Shown: positions 63,993 through 64,000 of the stretch, in pieces
Numbering within the stretch: position 1 is the stretch's first letter
Layout of the letters: each line of letters starts with the position of its first letter
Origin: Rhizobium acidisoli
GTDB taxonomy: Bacteria > Pseudomonadota > Alphaproteobacteria > Rhizobiales > Rhizobiaceae
DNA: 64,000 nucleotides
Direction: 5' to 3'
NCBI RefSeq assembly: GCF_002531755.2
Contig: NZ_CP034998.1
Location: 3,774,501 to 3,838,500, forward strand
Translations under genes and position numbers: made by a program
Notes under the pieces: model-generated
The model's input: only the letters and a program-made list of their open reading frames with translations
What the model was told of the DNA's origin: nothing
Database searches by the model: none

Positions 63993-64000
63993 GAGACCTG

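Overview
The window is a GC-rich alphaproteobacterial chromosome segment, almost certainly from Rhizobium (R. leguminosarum/etli group). This rests on the TyrC-HisC pair, CobS/CobT aerobic cobaltochelatase subunits, a C4-type 5-aminolevulinate synthase (HemA), the CNNM-AroB-AroK gene order, an NAD-linked FdsGBA formate dehydrogenase, and rhizobial mosaic palindromic repeats in intergenic gaps. No rRNA, CRISPR array, integrase or transposase was seen. Species assignment is inference from protein content, not from a search.

Layout. 1-6 kb: a GNAT fragment, tyrC and hisC, a methyltransferase divergent from glyoxalase II and a cupin, an EamA exporter and a DUF3108 protein. 6-8 kb: rpmB behind a near-consensus promoter, then a queuosine-precursor transporter behind a candidate preQ1-I riboswitch, then a small P-loop kinase-like gene. 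8-13.3 kb: phytase-like secreted protein, cobT, cobS, a J-domain protein and divergent bolA. 13.4-20.5 kb: CNNM-aroB-aroK operon, a small membrane protein, xerD, accA, an L,D-transpeptidase-like lipoprotein and a TusA-like protein. 20.5-24.2 kb: COG0523 GTPase, D-Ala-D-Ala carboxypeptidase, M20 amidohydrolase. 24.2-28.8 kb: tRNA-Arg(CCT), a degenerate BrnT/BrnA module, small envelope genes and a stand-alone dxr. 28.8-36.1 kb: a LacI-controlled ABC sugar importer with a GH127 beta-L-arabinofuranosidase. 36.3-46.7 kb: hemA, a small lipoprotein, tamA and a very large tamB with eight 107-residue repeats. 46.9-52.4 kb: Lrp/arginase/ornithine aminotransferase and a CheW/soluble chemoreceptor pair. 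52.6-59.9 kb: LysR-fdsGBA-fdhD-fdsD. 59.9-64 kb: ArsR regulator, SDR, SoxR and a TPP-riboswitch-controlled thiamine/HMP ABC operon.

Cooperation. The LacI, GH127 and ABC genes look like one scavenging operon for plant arabinofuranosides, with two palindromic operators around a TTGACA -35 box. The LysR gene sits upstream of the formate dehydrogenase operon, with three phased half-sites in the gap. The Lrp regulator is divergent from the arginine-to-glutamate-semialdehyde pair.

Most noteworthy points are the candidate preQ1 switch whose pseudoknot would use the start codon, a MerR-type promoter with a SoxR box that drives no visible ORF, a TPP riboswitch now attached to a truncated YkoF remnant, an ABC ATPase whose last residues are encoded by an intergenic repeat, a BrnT toxin missing its middle beside an intact antitoxin, and the regular repeat array in TamB. 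No wholly new multi-gene system was evident.
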